Assembly: GCA_035649495.1 (NCBI GenBank)
Contig: DASRJL010000014.1
Span: 3,575-67,574, forward strand
Source of the DNA: SG8-41 sp035649495
Lineage (GTDB): Bacteria > Pseudomonadota > Gammaproteobacteria > Burkholderiales > SG8-41
Direction: 5' to 3'
Length of the DNA: 64,000 nucleotides
Shown here: positions 44,283-52,609 of the stretch, in pieces
Numbering within the stretch: the first letter of the stretch is position 1
Layout of the letters: each line of letters opens with the position of its first letter
The notes under the pieces: generated by a model
Seen by the model: only the letters and a program-made list of their open reading frames with translations
Told to the model about the DNA's origin: nothing
Database searches by the model: none
Made by a program: the position numbers and the translations under genes

Positions 44283-45125
44283 CTACGCCGCCAGTTGAGG
44301 CTGCAGCGCGGATTCGGGCGTTCCGTCCTTCCACGGCAGCGGAACGTCGTAGTCCTTGAGCAGGCAGTCATCGGGCAGGCATTCGAGCGGCGTGAAGTCG
44401 CGATGCGCGATGTACTCGGGCCGCTTGAACCGCCGGATGTGATTCGACACGGCGCACAGGCTCAGGTACACGGCCACGCGGTTCCAGGGCGAGAGGTTGG
44501 ACGTCGAGGCGTGCACCAGACACGAATGGAAGAGGATCATGGAGCCGCCCGGTCCTTTTGGCGCCACGATTCCGCCCCGCGCCACGAGCCTCGCGATCGT
44601 CTCGTGATCGATCGTCCACAACGGATAGCTGGTCGTGGTGAGGTCGTGCCCGGCGTCGAGCACCCCCAGCTTGTGGCTCCCGGGGATGAACATGAGCGGG
44701 CCATTGAATTCGTTCACCTCGTCGAGGAAGATCGCGATGTTCATGGCGCGCGCCTCGGGCATGAGGTCGTCGTTCTTCCAGGTGCCGTAGTCCTGGTGCC
44801 ACTGCCAGACGTCGCCGTCGAAAGCCATCTTGCCGTTGATCTTGAACTGGTGCATGTAGACGGCCTCGCCGAGGATCTGCACGACGGGGTCCACCATGCG
44901 CGGGTGGCGCGCGAGCCTCGCGAACGGATAGCTGTAGAGATGCGCGGCGAAGTTAGTGCGCACCGCGTCGCTCCCCTTCTCTCGCACGTTCTCCGGCCGC
45001 TGTTGCGCGTAGAGGCGGGGCACCTCGTCGAGCAGGACCCTGGTCTCCTCCGGCCGGAACATGCCCGGGAAGAACAGGTAGCCTTCCCGTTCGAACTGAT
45101 CGAGCTGCTGAGCGGTGAGTTTCAC
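44283..45125 (-). CDS. PhyH-family Fe(II)/2-oxoglutarate dioxygenase
   Basis: 280 residues from the GTG at 45125, preceded by GGAGGAG. It has the iron triad H-x-D (WQWHQDYGTW, near residue 118) and distal His in FHSCLVHAS, with Arg in NRVAVYL. It resembles phytanoyl-CoA/ectoine-hydroxylase-type enzymes, which hydroxylate small acids or CoA esters. Only 9 bp separate its start from the longest start of the divergent cupin gene, so they may share regulation. Confidence 0.9.
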   Translation of the reverse strand: MKLTAQQLDQFEREGYLFFPGMFRPEETRVLLDEVPRLYAQQRPENVREKGSDAVRTNFAAHLYSYPFARLARHPRMVDPVVQILGEAVYMHQFKINGKMAFDGDVWQWHQDYGTWKNDDLMPEARAMNIAIFLDEVNEFNGPLMFIPGSHKLGVLDAGHDLTTTSYPLWTIDHETIARLVARGGIVAPKGPGGSMILFHSCLVHASTSNLSPWNRVAVYLSLCAVSNHIRRFKRPEYIAHRDFTPLECLPDDCLLKDYDVPLPWKDGTPESALQPQLAA

Positions 45126-45191
45126 GGCTCCTCCATGCGAAATCCGCCGGCGCTCAAGCTGCCCCGGCCGCTGCGGGATATCATAGTGGAA

Positions 45192-45875
45192 ATGGACTAT
45201 GAAATCAGGCTGTACATGGACCAGCTGGCGCCGCAGGCAGTCGTGCAGATGCCGCTGCACTCCGCTCCGGTGCGGGCGATCTACGTGATTTCCGGCGGCC
45301 TACGGCTGGGCTCCGGCGGGGCCACGGCTACGCTCGGCGCCAACAGCGCCTGGCACAACCGCGGCGCCGTGCGCGCCGGGGCCGGACATCTCACGACCCT
45401 CGCGTTGCGCTGGGAGCTTGCTGGCCCCGGGGAGCCGGATGCTCCCCTCGCGGGAGATGGCGTGACGAGCACGCGCCTGCTCTCGGCGAGGCTGGCGCTC
45501 GATCCCGCTCAACCGTACCTGTTGCGCTGCGATCGCGTGGATTTTCCGCCCGGCGGCGAGGCGCTCCTGCACACGCATGCAGGCGGCGGCATACGCTGCC
45601 TGCTCTTCGGCGCCATCGAAATCGAGACGAAAGGCAAGCGCACCCCGTACGGGCCGCTCGCGTCCTGGTTCGAGGCCGGACCCGATCCCGTTTACGCCGC
45701 CGCCTCGAAGACCGAGCCGACCGCTTTCGCCCGGGTCATGATCCTGCCGCGCTCTTTGCTCGGGAAATCGTCCATCGCTTACGTCAACGCCGAGGACGTC
45801 GCGAAGCCCAGGAGCCAGCAGTATCAGGTGTTCATTGATGTCGCGGTTGAGCTTCCGCCCAACCCAAACGAGTGA
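45192..45875 (+). CDS. Cupin-domain protein
   Basis: 227 residues from the ATG at 45192 (MDYEIRLYMDQLAPQAVV); an in-frame ATG at 45135 gives 246. Two cupin-like halves are visible (RAIYVISGGLRLGSGGATATLGANSAWHN and VDFPPGGEALLHTHAGGGIRCLLFGAIEIETKG), the second with HTH metal ligands. No signal peptide. Divergent from the PhyH dioxygenase. The choice of 45192 leaves room for a promoter between the genes. Possibly a small-molecule dioxygenase or isomerase acting with it, which is inference. Confidence 0.75.
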   Translation: MDYEIRLYMDQLAPQAVVQMPLHSAPVRAIYVISGGLRLGSGGATATLGANSAWHNRGAVRAGAGHLTTLALRWELAGPGEPDAPLAGDGVTSTRLLSARLALDPAQPYLLRCDRVDFPPGGEALLHTHAGGGIRCLLFGAIEIETKGKRTPYGPLASWFEAGPDPVYAAASKTEPTAFARVMILPRSLLGKSSIAYVNAEDVAKPRSQQYQVFIDVAVELPPNPNE

Positions 45876-45986
45876 TGAGTACTGGTGATGAATACTGGTG
45901 ATGGCAACTGGTGATGAAAAGGCGCGCTACTCGTACATCACCATTTTTCATCACTATTTCTCATCACCATCTTTCATCACCATTTT
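45872..45986. repeat. Inverted repeat with GTGATGA/CATCACC iterated arms
   Basis: Left arm GTGATGA GTACTG GTGATGA ATACTG GTGATGG CAACTG GTGATGA, a 13-bp iteration. Right arm CATCACC ATTTTT CATCACT ATTTCT CATCACC. It begins at the stop of the cupin gene and fills the gap before the UGSC gene. Confidence 0.65.
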
Positions 45987-46039
45987 TCCCTGCTGCTGCC
46001 TGAGGTATAGTTGCAGTCAGATCGACTGAGGAGTCAGCA

Positions 46040-46573
46040 ATGGTAATGCTGTACGACCCGACGGCGCCGCGGCGCGAGGGCGGCGACACGGGAGAGCGCA
46101 AGACGCTCGCTGGGCTGAAAGGCGCGGTGGTCGGGTTCATCGACAACGCCAAGCCCAATTTCAACCACCTGGTGGACGATCTCGCCGAATTGCTCGAAAG
46201 CCGCTACGGCGTGCGCGCGGTCGTGAAGCGCCGCAAGCGTTCCGCGTCGGTGCCGGCGCCCGAGGAGATGCTCCGGGAAGTCGCCAGTCAGTGCGACCTG
46301 GTGATCACCGGCTCGGGCGACTGAGGATCCTGCTCGTCGTGGAGTGTCCACGACAGTGTAGAAGCTGCGAAGCAGGGACGCGCCGCCGTGGCAATCTGCT
46401 CGACCGCCTTTCTCACGCTCGGCCGCGCGCAGGCGCGGGCACTGGGCAATCCCGACCTGCCGATCGCGGTTATCCCGCATCCGTTCGGCGTGCGCTCGCG
46501 CGAGGAAGTGCGGCAGATGGCGGAGAAGTGCGTGGACGACATCGCGAAGCTCGTTGCATACCAGGAACCCTAG
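46040..46573 (+). CDS. UGSC-family selenoprotein (in-frame TGA read as Sec)
   Basis: ATG at 46040 follows GAGGAG. The frame runs to 46573 through one TGA (46322-46324), giving 177 residues with U95-G-S-C98, the defining motif of the UGSC (seleno)protein family. A flavodoxin-like N-terminal half (GLKGAVVGFIDNAKPNFNHL, CDLVITGSGD) leads to the motif, followed by AAKQGRAAVAICSTAF and the conserved IAVIPHPFG. The order U-G-[ST]-C then A-x-x-[IV]-P-H-P-x-G resembles the selenoprotein B subunit of glycine/betaine reductases. The reaction is unknown; a thiol/selenol redox or reductive cleavage role is likely. A companion gene follows at 46716. Confidence 0.9.
46325..46354 (+). promoter_or_regulatory. 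SECIS-like hairpin downstream of TGA 46322
   Basis: GTCGTGG (46336-46342) pairs perfectly with CCACGAC (46348-46354) around the loop AGTGT. The loop begins 18 nt after the TGA, with G second and U third, the same loop plan (AGUNU) as the hairpin at 3283-3299. This fits recognition by SelB. Confidence 0.75.
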
Positions 46574-46710
46574 CCACGGAATCACACGGACACACGGAAG
46601 TGATTTGCTCTGGGGCGCTTTTCATGATGGCAGGACGCTTGCATGTACGTTCTGTCGATGTCGTCTCTATGGTGCTATTTTCGTCCGTGTAATTCCGTGT
46701 GTGTCCGTGG
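46574..46710. repeat. Inverted repeat with CCACGGAA/ACACGGA arms, copy 2
   Basis: Left arm CCACGGAATCACACGGACAC, right arm TCCGTGTAATTCCGTGTG then TCCGTGG, enclosing about 80 bp. The arms match the element at 30743-30876 but the centre differs. It separates the UGSC gene from its companion, ending 5 bp before the latter's ATG. Confidence 0.7.
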
Positions 46711-46715
46711 CTGAA

Positions 46716-47774
46716 ATGGACTTTGACATGAACCCTGTACCAGCCGCGGCGACGTTCGAAGCGCCCGACGATCTCGAGGAAATCAACCGCCTCTACCGCG
46801 AGCGCAAGTGGGGTGACGGGCTGCCGATCGTGCCGCCTACCGTGGAGCGCGTCGAGCGCATGCTGCGGCACACGCAGCGCGACCGCCACGAAGTCGTCGC
46901 GCGGGTCGCGCCCGGCTTCGGGGAGGCGACGGTAGAGCGCATCGCGATCAACGCCGTCATGGCGGGCTGCGACCCGGAGTACCTGCCCGTCCTGATCGCC
47001 GCCACCGGGGCGGTCGCGTCGCCCGAGTTCAACCTCCAGGGAATACAGGCGACGACCAATTCGGTCGCCGTGTGGGTGATCGTCAGCGGGCCGCTGGCGA
47101 AGACATTGGAGGTCAACGCCGCTTTCAACTGCCTCGGCCAGGGCTGGTGGGCGAACGGCACCATAGGGCGCGGGCTGCGGCTGATACTGCAGAACGTCGG
47201 CGGCGCGCTGCCGGGCGAGATGGACCGCGCGACCCACGGCCAGCCGGGGAAGTACTCGTTCTGCTGCGGCGAGAACGAGGAGGCGAGCCCGTGGGACCCG
47301 CTCAACGTGGAGCGCGGCCACGCGCGCGGCGCGAGCACCGTCACGGTGGTGGGCGCCGAGGGCACCATGAACATGAACACGCACACCAAGGAGGCGCCGG
47401 AGCTGATCCGCGCGTTCGCCGAGACGATGCAGCATCCGCCGAGCAACGAGTACACGCACGGCGGCGAGCCATGGCTCATCCTGAGCCCGGAGCACGCCGA
47501 CATCTTTCACCGCGCCGGATGGGGGAAGAGCGAAGTGAAGCGCCGGCTGTGGGAGGCCTCGAAGATGCCCGCGCGCAGGATGACGGCGAAGGACTTGCTG
47601 CGGGTGCACGATTCGCACGGATTGAAGCCGGGGCAGTTGAAGCCCGACGACCTGCTCGCGATTTCCGAAACGCCCGAGGACATCTGGCTGCTGGTGGCCG
47701 GCGGGCCGGGGACGCACTCGGTTTACGTGCCGTGCTTCGGCAACTCGCGAGCCGTTACCCGTGCCATCCAGTAA
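46716..47774 (+). CDS. Conserved companion of the UGSC selenoprotein, function unknown
   Basis: 352 residues from ATG 46716 (MDFDMNPVP); a second ATG at 46728 is possible. Soluble, no signal peptide. Conspicuous segments are KWGDGLPIVPPTVERVERML (N-terminus), NAVMAGCDPEYLPVLIAA, FNLQGIQATTNSVAVWVIVSGP, GRGLRLILQNVGGALPGEMDRATHGQPGKY (in part), FCCGENEEASPWDPL and DIWLLVAGGPGTHSVY. The CC and GENEE cluster could be catalytic or metal-binding. Placement directly after the selenoprotein on the same strand suggests the two form one enzyme. I do not recognise a named family. Confidence 0.75.
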   Translation: MDFDMNPVPAAATFEAPDDLEEINRLYRERKWGDGLPIVPPTVERVERMLRHTQRDRHEVVARVAPGFGEATVERIAINAVMAGCDPEYLPVLIAATGAVASPEFNLQGIQATTNSVAVWVIVSGPLAKTLEVNAAFNCLGQGWWANGTIGRGLRLILQNVGGALPGEMDRATHGQPGKYSFCCGENEEASPWDPLNVERGHARGASTVTVVGAEGTMNMNTHTKEAPELIRAFAETMQHPPSNEYTHGGEPWLILSPEHADIFHRAGWGKSEVKRRLWEASKMPARRMTAKDLLRVHDSHGLKPGQLKPDDLLAISETPEDIWLLVAGGPGTHSVYVPCFGNSRAVTRAIQ

Positions 47775-47799
47775 AGCCTCATGCCCTCGGTGCGCGGTT

Positions 47800-47897
47800 T
47801 TGCCGCAGAAAATCGAGCTCTAGGCGTAAAAACAGAGCGTTTTACAGAACTAAACATCAATTAATCAGGCACTTCCTGGGGTCAGACCCCGGGAAGT
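47800..47897. repeat. TTGCCGCAGAAAA...GGGGTCAGACCCC element, copy 1
   Basis: Begins TTTTGCCGCAGAAAATCG, includes AACTAAACATCAATTA and ends CTGGGGTCAGACCCCGGG. The same pieces in the same order occur at 52610-52715. It lies between convergent genes and might act as a bidirectional terminator or recombination target. Confidence 0.6.
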
Positions 47898-47902
47898 GAT
47901 TG

Positions 47903-49198
47903 TCAGGGCATGTCCTTGTCGGTGTAGACCAACGACACCCGCGCTTCCTCCGGCACGGGCGGCATCGTCGTGCTCCACTCGGCATACCGGGCACGCAGCG
48001 CGGCGAGCCGGTCGGGGTGGCGCCGCGCGAGGTTGGCGCGCTCGCGCTCGTCCGCCTCGAGATCGAAGAGATACTCGTTCGCGCCGATCGCGAGGTATTT
48101 CCAGCGACCTTCGCGCAGCGCGCGCTGATCGCGGTGCTTCATGCGCCAGAAGAGGGCCCGGTCGCTGCACGCGACCGGATCGCGCAGCACCGGAACGAGG
48201 GACATTCCGTCAAGGGGATGGTCCGCGTGCGCGGGCACGCTCGCCGCGGCGAGGAACGTCGCGACCCAGTCCATCGTGATCGCGAGTTGCGACGTGACGC
48301 CGCCCGCCCCGACCACGCGCGGCCAGTGCGCGATGTACGGCACGCGGATGCCGCCCTCGGTCAGGTCCATCTTGCCGCCGACGAGCGGCCAGTTGTCCGA
48401 GAAGCGCTCGCCGCCGTTGTCGCTGGTGAACACGATCAGCGTGTCCTCGAGCAGCCCCCCCGCCTCCAGCGCCGCGGCGACCCCGCCGATCCCCTCGTCC
48501 ATGTGATGGATCATCCGCTGGTAGACGCGGATCGAGCCACCGTCGAGATGGGCGATGTTCCCCTTGAGCCCGGCGGCGACCCCGGCGTCGTCGCGCGTCT
48601 CCCACGGCCAGTGCGGCGCGGTGTAGTGCAGGCTAAGCAGGAACGGCCGGCGGTCCGCGGCGCGCCGCCGCACGAAGTCCACGGCTCGCTGCGACAGCAG
48701 GTCCGTGAGGTAGCCCTCGGCGCGTGCGGGCTCGCCGTTCTCGTAGAGATCGCCCCGGCCCTCGCGGTCGGTGTGGGTGAAGTAGTCGACGCCGCCCGAC
48801 ACCGGCCCGAAGTGCTCCTCGTAGCCGCTCTTCAGCGGACCGAAGTGCGGCGGAAAGCCGAGGTGCCACTTGCCAACGAGCGCCGTGCGGTAGCCCGCGT
48901 CGCGCAGCAGCGATGGCAGCGTCGGATGCGCGGGCGGTAACCCGATCTCCGGGTGGCCGCGTGCCCGTCCGGACATCGGCTCCTCGGCAGCGCCGCGCAG
49001 CCGGTACTGGTAGCGCCCGGTAATCAGAGCGAACCGGGTCGGCGAGCACACCGGCGCGTTGGCGTAGCCCTGCGTGAAGCGCAGCCCGCGCGCGGCCAGG
49101 CGGTCGAGGTGGGGCGACACCGGCGCGCGGCCGCCGTAGCATCCGAGGTCCGCGTAACCCAGGTCGTCGGCGAGGATAAAGACGAAGTTCGTCGGCAC
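47903..49198 (-). CDS. Sulfatase (formylglycine-dependent arylsulfatase family)
   Basis: About 431 residues from the GTG at 49198 (VPTNFVFILADDLGYADLG); longer readings upstream look spurious and collide with the divergent FAH gene. The metal-binding ADDLGYAD and the modification motif C-S-P-T-R (NAPVCSPTRFALITGRY) show a Cys-type sulfatase needing a formylglycine-generating enzyme. Further ligands are GKWHLG, TDREG-type and FTSDNGG. No signal peptide from this start. It hydrolyses sulfate esters, providing sulfur or opening sulfated organics. Confidence 0.9.
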   Translation of the reverse strand: MPTNFVFILADDLGYADLGCYGGRAPVSPHLDRLAARGLRFTQGYANAPVCSPTRFALITGRYQYRLRGAAEEPMSGRARGHPEIGLPPAHPTLPSLLRDAGYRTALVGKWHLGFPPHFGPLKSGYEEHFGPVSGGVDYFTHTDREGRGDLYENGEPARAEGYLTDLLSQRAVDFVRRRAADRRPFLLSLHYTAPHWPWETRDDAGVAAGLKGNIAHLDGGSIRVYQRMIHHMDEGIGGVAAALEAGGLLEDTLIVFTSDNGGERFSDNWPLVGGKMDLTEGGIRVPYIAHWPRVVGAGGVTSQLAITMDWVATFLAAASVPAHADHPLDGMSLVPVLRDPVACSDRALFWRMKHRDQRALREGRWKYLAIGANEYLFDLEADERERANLARRHPDRLAALRARYAEWSTTMPPVPEEARVSLVYTDKDMP

Positions 49199-49353
49199 CG
49201 GCCGCAAGTGTAAGCCTGCAGTCAACACAACGCCAAAGGGTGGCGAAATACCGGGCCACCGAGCGTTGTCTGCGCGTTCCGCCTTCCTGCACTCGTTGAC
49301 GTGCCCCGAGGGGTGTGATTGACTCGCCCGTTTGACGTGACGGACAGGGAGCG

Positions 49354-50292
49354 ATGAAAACCATGGCAAAGAAGCGGACGGCAGCGAAACCGATGCGCGC
49401 GCGCGGGATGACGTTCTGCACGCTGGCCGGGAGCGGCGGCGGCACGCTGGGGCTCAGGACCGAGCGGGGTATCCTGGATGCGGCAGCGGCGTCCAGGCTC
49501 TACCGGATCGCGGCACCCACGGACATTCACGCGGTGATCGAAGGCGCGGATTGCGCGCCGCTCGCGCGACTCGCCGGGAAGGCGCTCGACGACAAGCGCG
49601 GCCGGAGCGTGCTGATTCCCGAAGCGCGCGCCCGGTTCGCGCCGGCCGTTCCGCGTCCCGGCAAGATCATCTGCGTCGGACTCAACTACCGGCAGCACGC
49701 GGTTGAGACCGGCAACGCGATTCCACCGGTGCCGATGCTGTTCAACAAGTTCAACAACACGCTCCTCGGCCATCGGGGCAGGATCCCGCTGCCGGTCAAG
49801 GTCGGCACGAAGTTCGACTACGAAGTGGAACTCGTCGTGGTGATGGGTCGGAAGGCGCACGACGTGCCCGAGGAGAAGGCGCTGTCCTACATCTTCGGCT
49901 ACGCCAACGGGAACGATTTTTCCGCGCGCGACATCATGCGTTCGAGCAGCCAGATCATGATCGGCAAGACCTGCGACGGTTTCGCGCCGCTCGGGCCTTG
50001 GGTCGTCACCGCGGACCAGATTCCGGATCCGCAGAACCTCAAGATCGCCACCTACGTGAACGGCGAGGAGCGCCAGAACTCGAACACCTCCGACATGATC
50101 TTCAGCTGCGCGCAGATCGTCAGCTACTGCTCGCGCCACCTGACGCTCCTGCCCGGCGACATCATCTATACCGGCACGCCGCAGGGGGTCATCCTGGGCT
50201 ACCCGCCGGAGAAGCAGGTGTGGCTGAAGCGCGGGGACAAGGTCGTGACCGAGGTCGAGAAGTGCGGCACGCTCGAGGTGACGCTGGCCTGA
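49354..50292 (+). CDS. Fumarylacetoacetate hydrolase family protein
   Basis: 312 residues; ATG 49354 after GGGAG. It has the FAH fold with GKIICVGLNYRQHAVE (near residue 105), metal ligands in FDYEVELVVVMG (Glu/Glu) and the ANGNDFSARD loop, GKTCDGFAPLGPWVV, and the C-terminal GTPQGVILGY. Members hydrolyse or decarboxylate 2-oxo-enol acids in aromatic meta-cleavage pathways. Divergent from the sulfatase, convergent with the ABC binding protein. Confidence 0.93.
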   Translation: MKTMAKKRTAAKPMRARGMTFCTLAGSGGGTLGLRTERGILDAAAASRLYRIAAPTDIHAVIEGADCAPLARLAGKALDDKRGRSVLIPEARARFAPAVPRPGKIICVGLNYRQHAVETGNAIPPVPMLFNKFNNTLLGHRGRIPLPVKVGTKFDYEVELVVVMGRKAHDVPEEKALSYIFGYANGNDFSARDIMRSSSQIMIGKTCDGFAPLGPWVVTADQIPDPQNLKIATYVNGEERQNSNTSDMIFSCAQIVSYCSRHLTLLPGDIIYTGTPQGVILGYPPEKQVWLKRGDKVVTEVEKCGTLEVTLA

Positions 50293-50350
50293 CGGCTATG
50301 TCTCCTTGGGGTCGACTCCGGAAGCCCGGGATTCCCGAAAGCGGCCAGTT

Positions 50351-51361
50351 TCATTCGATCACCAGGACGGCCTGCTTGACGATAGACTCTGGAATCGTCA
50401 CGCCGAGGGCTTTCGCAGCCTTGAGATTTACCGACATGTCGAACAGTTTCGGCCCCTCTACCGGGAGGTCAGCGGTTTTAGCGCCCTTGACGATCTTATC
50501 GACGAATCCGGCAGTCCGGCGATAGATATCGGGGACATCCGCCCCATAGGAGATGAGCCCCCCATCCTGGACGAATGGTTTCCACTCGTAGATGGCGGGC
50601 AGCCCGTTCTTCGCCGCGCGCTCGATAATGCGTTGTCGCTGGACGTTGAACATCGGATTAACCAGCACGATGAGTCCATCGGCGCGCTCCTTGGCCATGG
50701 CTGAAAAGGCAGCGTCAAAGTCGTCAACCTTTGCTGCCTCAACAACCTGAATTTCTACGCCAATCGAACGGGCAGTGGCTTGTGTCTCTTTCAACATCTT
50801 CTTGAACGTGTCTTCGGTGAGCGTGCCCGGACTCCACAGGATGGCCACGCGGCTCAGGGTCGGCGCGATCTGTTTGAGTAGTTGGAGCCTCTGCGGCGTC
50901 AGCTCCGGCATCATCTCTGTGATACCAGTAATGTTTCCTTCGGGGCGATTCGGGTTCTTGAGGACTCCCATCGCCACGGGATCGGCGCTGGGTGTCATGA
51001 TGATGGGAACGCGACTGGTGCTTTGCTTGGCGGCGATCAACGCCTCGAACGGTCCCGCAATGATTGCGGCCACGCCTGAGCGCTCGAGCTCCGCCGCCTG
51101 TTCCGGCATCAGTTCAATTTTGCCGCCCGCATAGCGCGGCTCTATCACGTAGGTCTGCCCTTCCACATGGCCTAGCTCGCGCATCCCCTGGTGGAATGCA
51201 CCCAGGTTCGCGTCCTTGGCAGTCGGCCCTGCACGCGACATCCAGCCGACTCGAGCAGCTTTGGTCGGTGCCTGTGCTTCGGCGACAAGTGGCAGCCCAG
51301 CAGTAATAATGCTGCCCACCAGAATGAAAAATGCAAGTGAAGCTTTGACTGTCGTGCCCAT
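50351..51361 (-). CDS. ABC transporter substrate-binding protein (TrpX-like/BMP-type fold)
   Basis: 336 residues from ATG 51361 (MGTTVKASLAFFILVGSIITAGL signal peptide ending AEAQA). The two-lobed fold shows RVGWMSRAGPTAKDANLGAFHQGMRELG, SGVAAIIAGPFEALIAAKQST and RLQLLKQIAPTLSRVAILW. This family is the binding subunit of ABC importers for aromatic or amino-acid-like ligands. No permease or ATPase genes are near, so it is an orphan. Confidence 0.9.
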   Translation of the reverse strand: MGTTVKASLAFFILVGSIITAGLPLVAEAQAPTKAARVGWMSRAGPTAKDANLGAFHQGMRELGHVEGQTYVIEPRYAGGKIELMPEQAAELERSGVAAIIAGPFEALIAAKQSTSRVPIIMTPSADPVAMGVLKNPNRPEGNITGITEMMPELTPQRLQLLKQIAPTLSRVAILWSPGTLTEDTFKKMLKETQATARSIGVEIQVVEAAKVDDFDAAFSAMAKERADGLIVLVNPMFNVQRQRIIERAAKNGLPAIYEWKPFVQDGGLISYGADVPDIYRRTAGFVDKIVKGAKTADLPVEGPKLFDMSVNLKAAKALGVTIPESIVKQAVLVIE

Positions 51362-51538
51362 ATCCGCCGCCTTTCGAAATAGGCGCACCGAGGTGCGCCG
51401 AAGAACTGGATGCTGGGAGGCGGGGGGTGGGGTGTCCGTCCGTTACCGTACATACGGTCTTCGGTATCCAAACGTGAGGCTTTTCTGCCGCGCCTTCCCT
51501 GGCGGCCTTGGCGTGCTTGGCGGTGAGGCTTATTACTC

Positions 51539-52597
51539 TCACGGCAGCAGCCGCGCCTCGCGATAGCGACGCAGGTAGGCGAGGATCTGCTCCACCGTAT
51601 CGACCACGCCGTGAAATCCGTGAAGGCGGATTTTCGTCGTGTCCGCGATGTTGTCGTAATCCAGTCCCCAGAAAAAGTCGGCGAACGGCCACGATGCGAC
51701 GTCGTGAAGCGCGTTGCGCTTGAGGTCGTGCCGCCGGACGATTCGCTCCCATGCCGGATGCTTGTCCTTCATCCACTCCGCCAGCCGGAGCGGCCGCACC
51801 TCTCCCACCGGGAGGTTGAAATGGGCCGCAATCCGCGGCCATAGCCACTGCCAGCGAAACTGGCAGCCATCGGTGACGTTGTACGCATGGTTCCGCGCCT
51901 GCGGACTCGTAGCCATCCACGCGATGGCGCGCGCGAGGTGCGTGGCGTCGGTGATCTCGATCAACGCGGCGTAGCAGCCGGGAGCGCCGGGGAAATCGAG
52001 CGGCAATCCGTACTCAGCGCACATCGCCGCCCACGCCCCGACCGTCGAAACGATGTTACGCGGGCGTTCCGGCGCGAAGTCGTAGACGAAGTGAGGGCGC
52101 GACGCGGACCAGGTCCAGCCCCGGGTTTCGCATCGCTCGCGCAGAAGATCTTCCTGGTCATAATAGAAGTTGGGCGGCATGTGCCGGGGATCGTCCTCGC
52201 GCGTGGGCGTTCGCGGCGGCCTCAACCGGACGTCGTACCACTTCTGGCCCTCGACCAGGTGGACGTGCTCGAGCCCCGGCGCGGCGGCCTCCGCCGCATC
52301 GACCACGTTCCGCAGCATCGCCACGTTGCGTTCCACGTCCTCCACGCCTCCCTCGCCGAACTCCGCGCGGGCCGTGTAGAAGAGATGGGTGACGCCCTTC
52401 GCGCTCGCGAGGGCGCGCGTGCAGCCTTCCCGGTCCAGCAGGTCGGCGCGCACGTACGAGAGCCGCGGGTCGTTCGACGTTCCGGGCGGATGGCGCGACA
52501 GCCCGATGACCTGCCAGCCGTCCTCGAGCAGCACGTCGACCAGCCTCTTGGAGGCTGCGCCCGTGGCGCCGGCGATCAGTGCGGTTTTCGACGTCAT
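51539..52597 (-). CDS. PRISE-like SDR (progesterone 5-beta-reductase/iridoid synthase-like)
   Basis: 352 residues. N-terminal cofactor motif GATGAASKRLVDVLLEDGW (extended-SDR), SRHPPG, and the atypical active-site Lys in VEGQKWYDVR with Tyr in NFYYDQED, which mark the PRISE-type enone reductases rather than classical SDRs. It reduces activated C=C bonds of enones with NADPH. Single gene on the minus strand between an ABC binding protein and a PH-domain protein. Confidence 0.88.
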   Translation of the reverse strand: MTSKTALIAGATGAASKRLVDVLLEDGWQVIGLSRHPPGTSNDPRLSYVRADLLDREGCTRALASAKGVTHLFYTARAEFGEGGVEDVERNVAMLRNVVDAAEAAAPGLEHVHLVEGQKWYDVRLRPPRTPTREDDPRHMPPNFYYDQEDLLRERCETRGWTWSASRPHFVYDFAPERPRNIVSTVGAWAAMCAEYGLPLDFPGAPGCYAALIEITDATHLARAIAWMATSPQARNHAYNVTDGCQFRWQWLWPRIAAHFNLPVGEVRPLRLAEWMKDKHPAWERIVRRHDLKRNALHDVASWPFADFFWGLDYDNIADTTKIRLHGFHGVVDTVEQILAYLRRYREARLLP

Positions 52598-52609
52598 CGT
52601 TCTTGGAAA

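Noticed and set aside
44259..45191. Long N-terminal extension of the cupin reading frame
   Set aside because: It is antisense to the PhyH dioxygenase; the cupin homology begins only after 45190.
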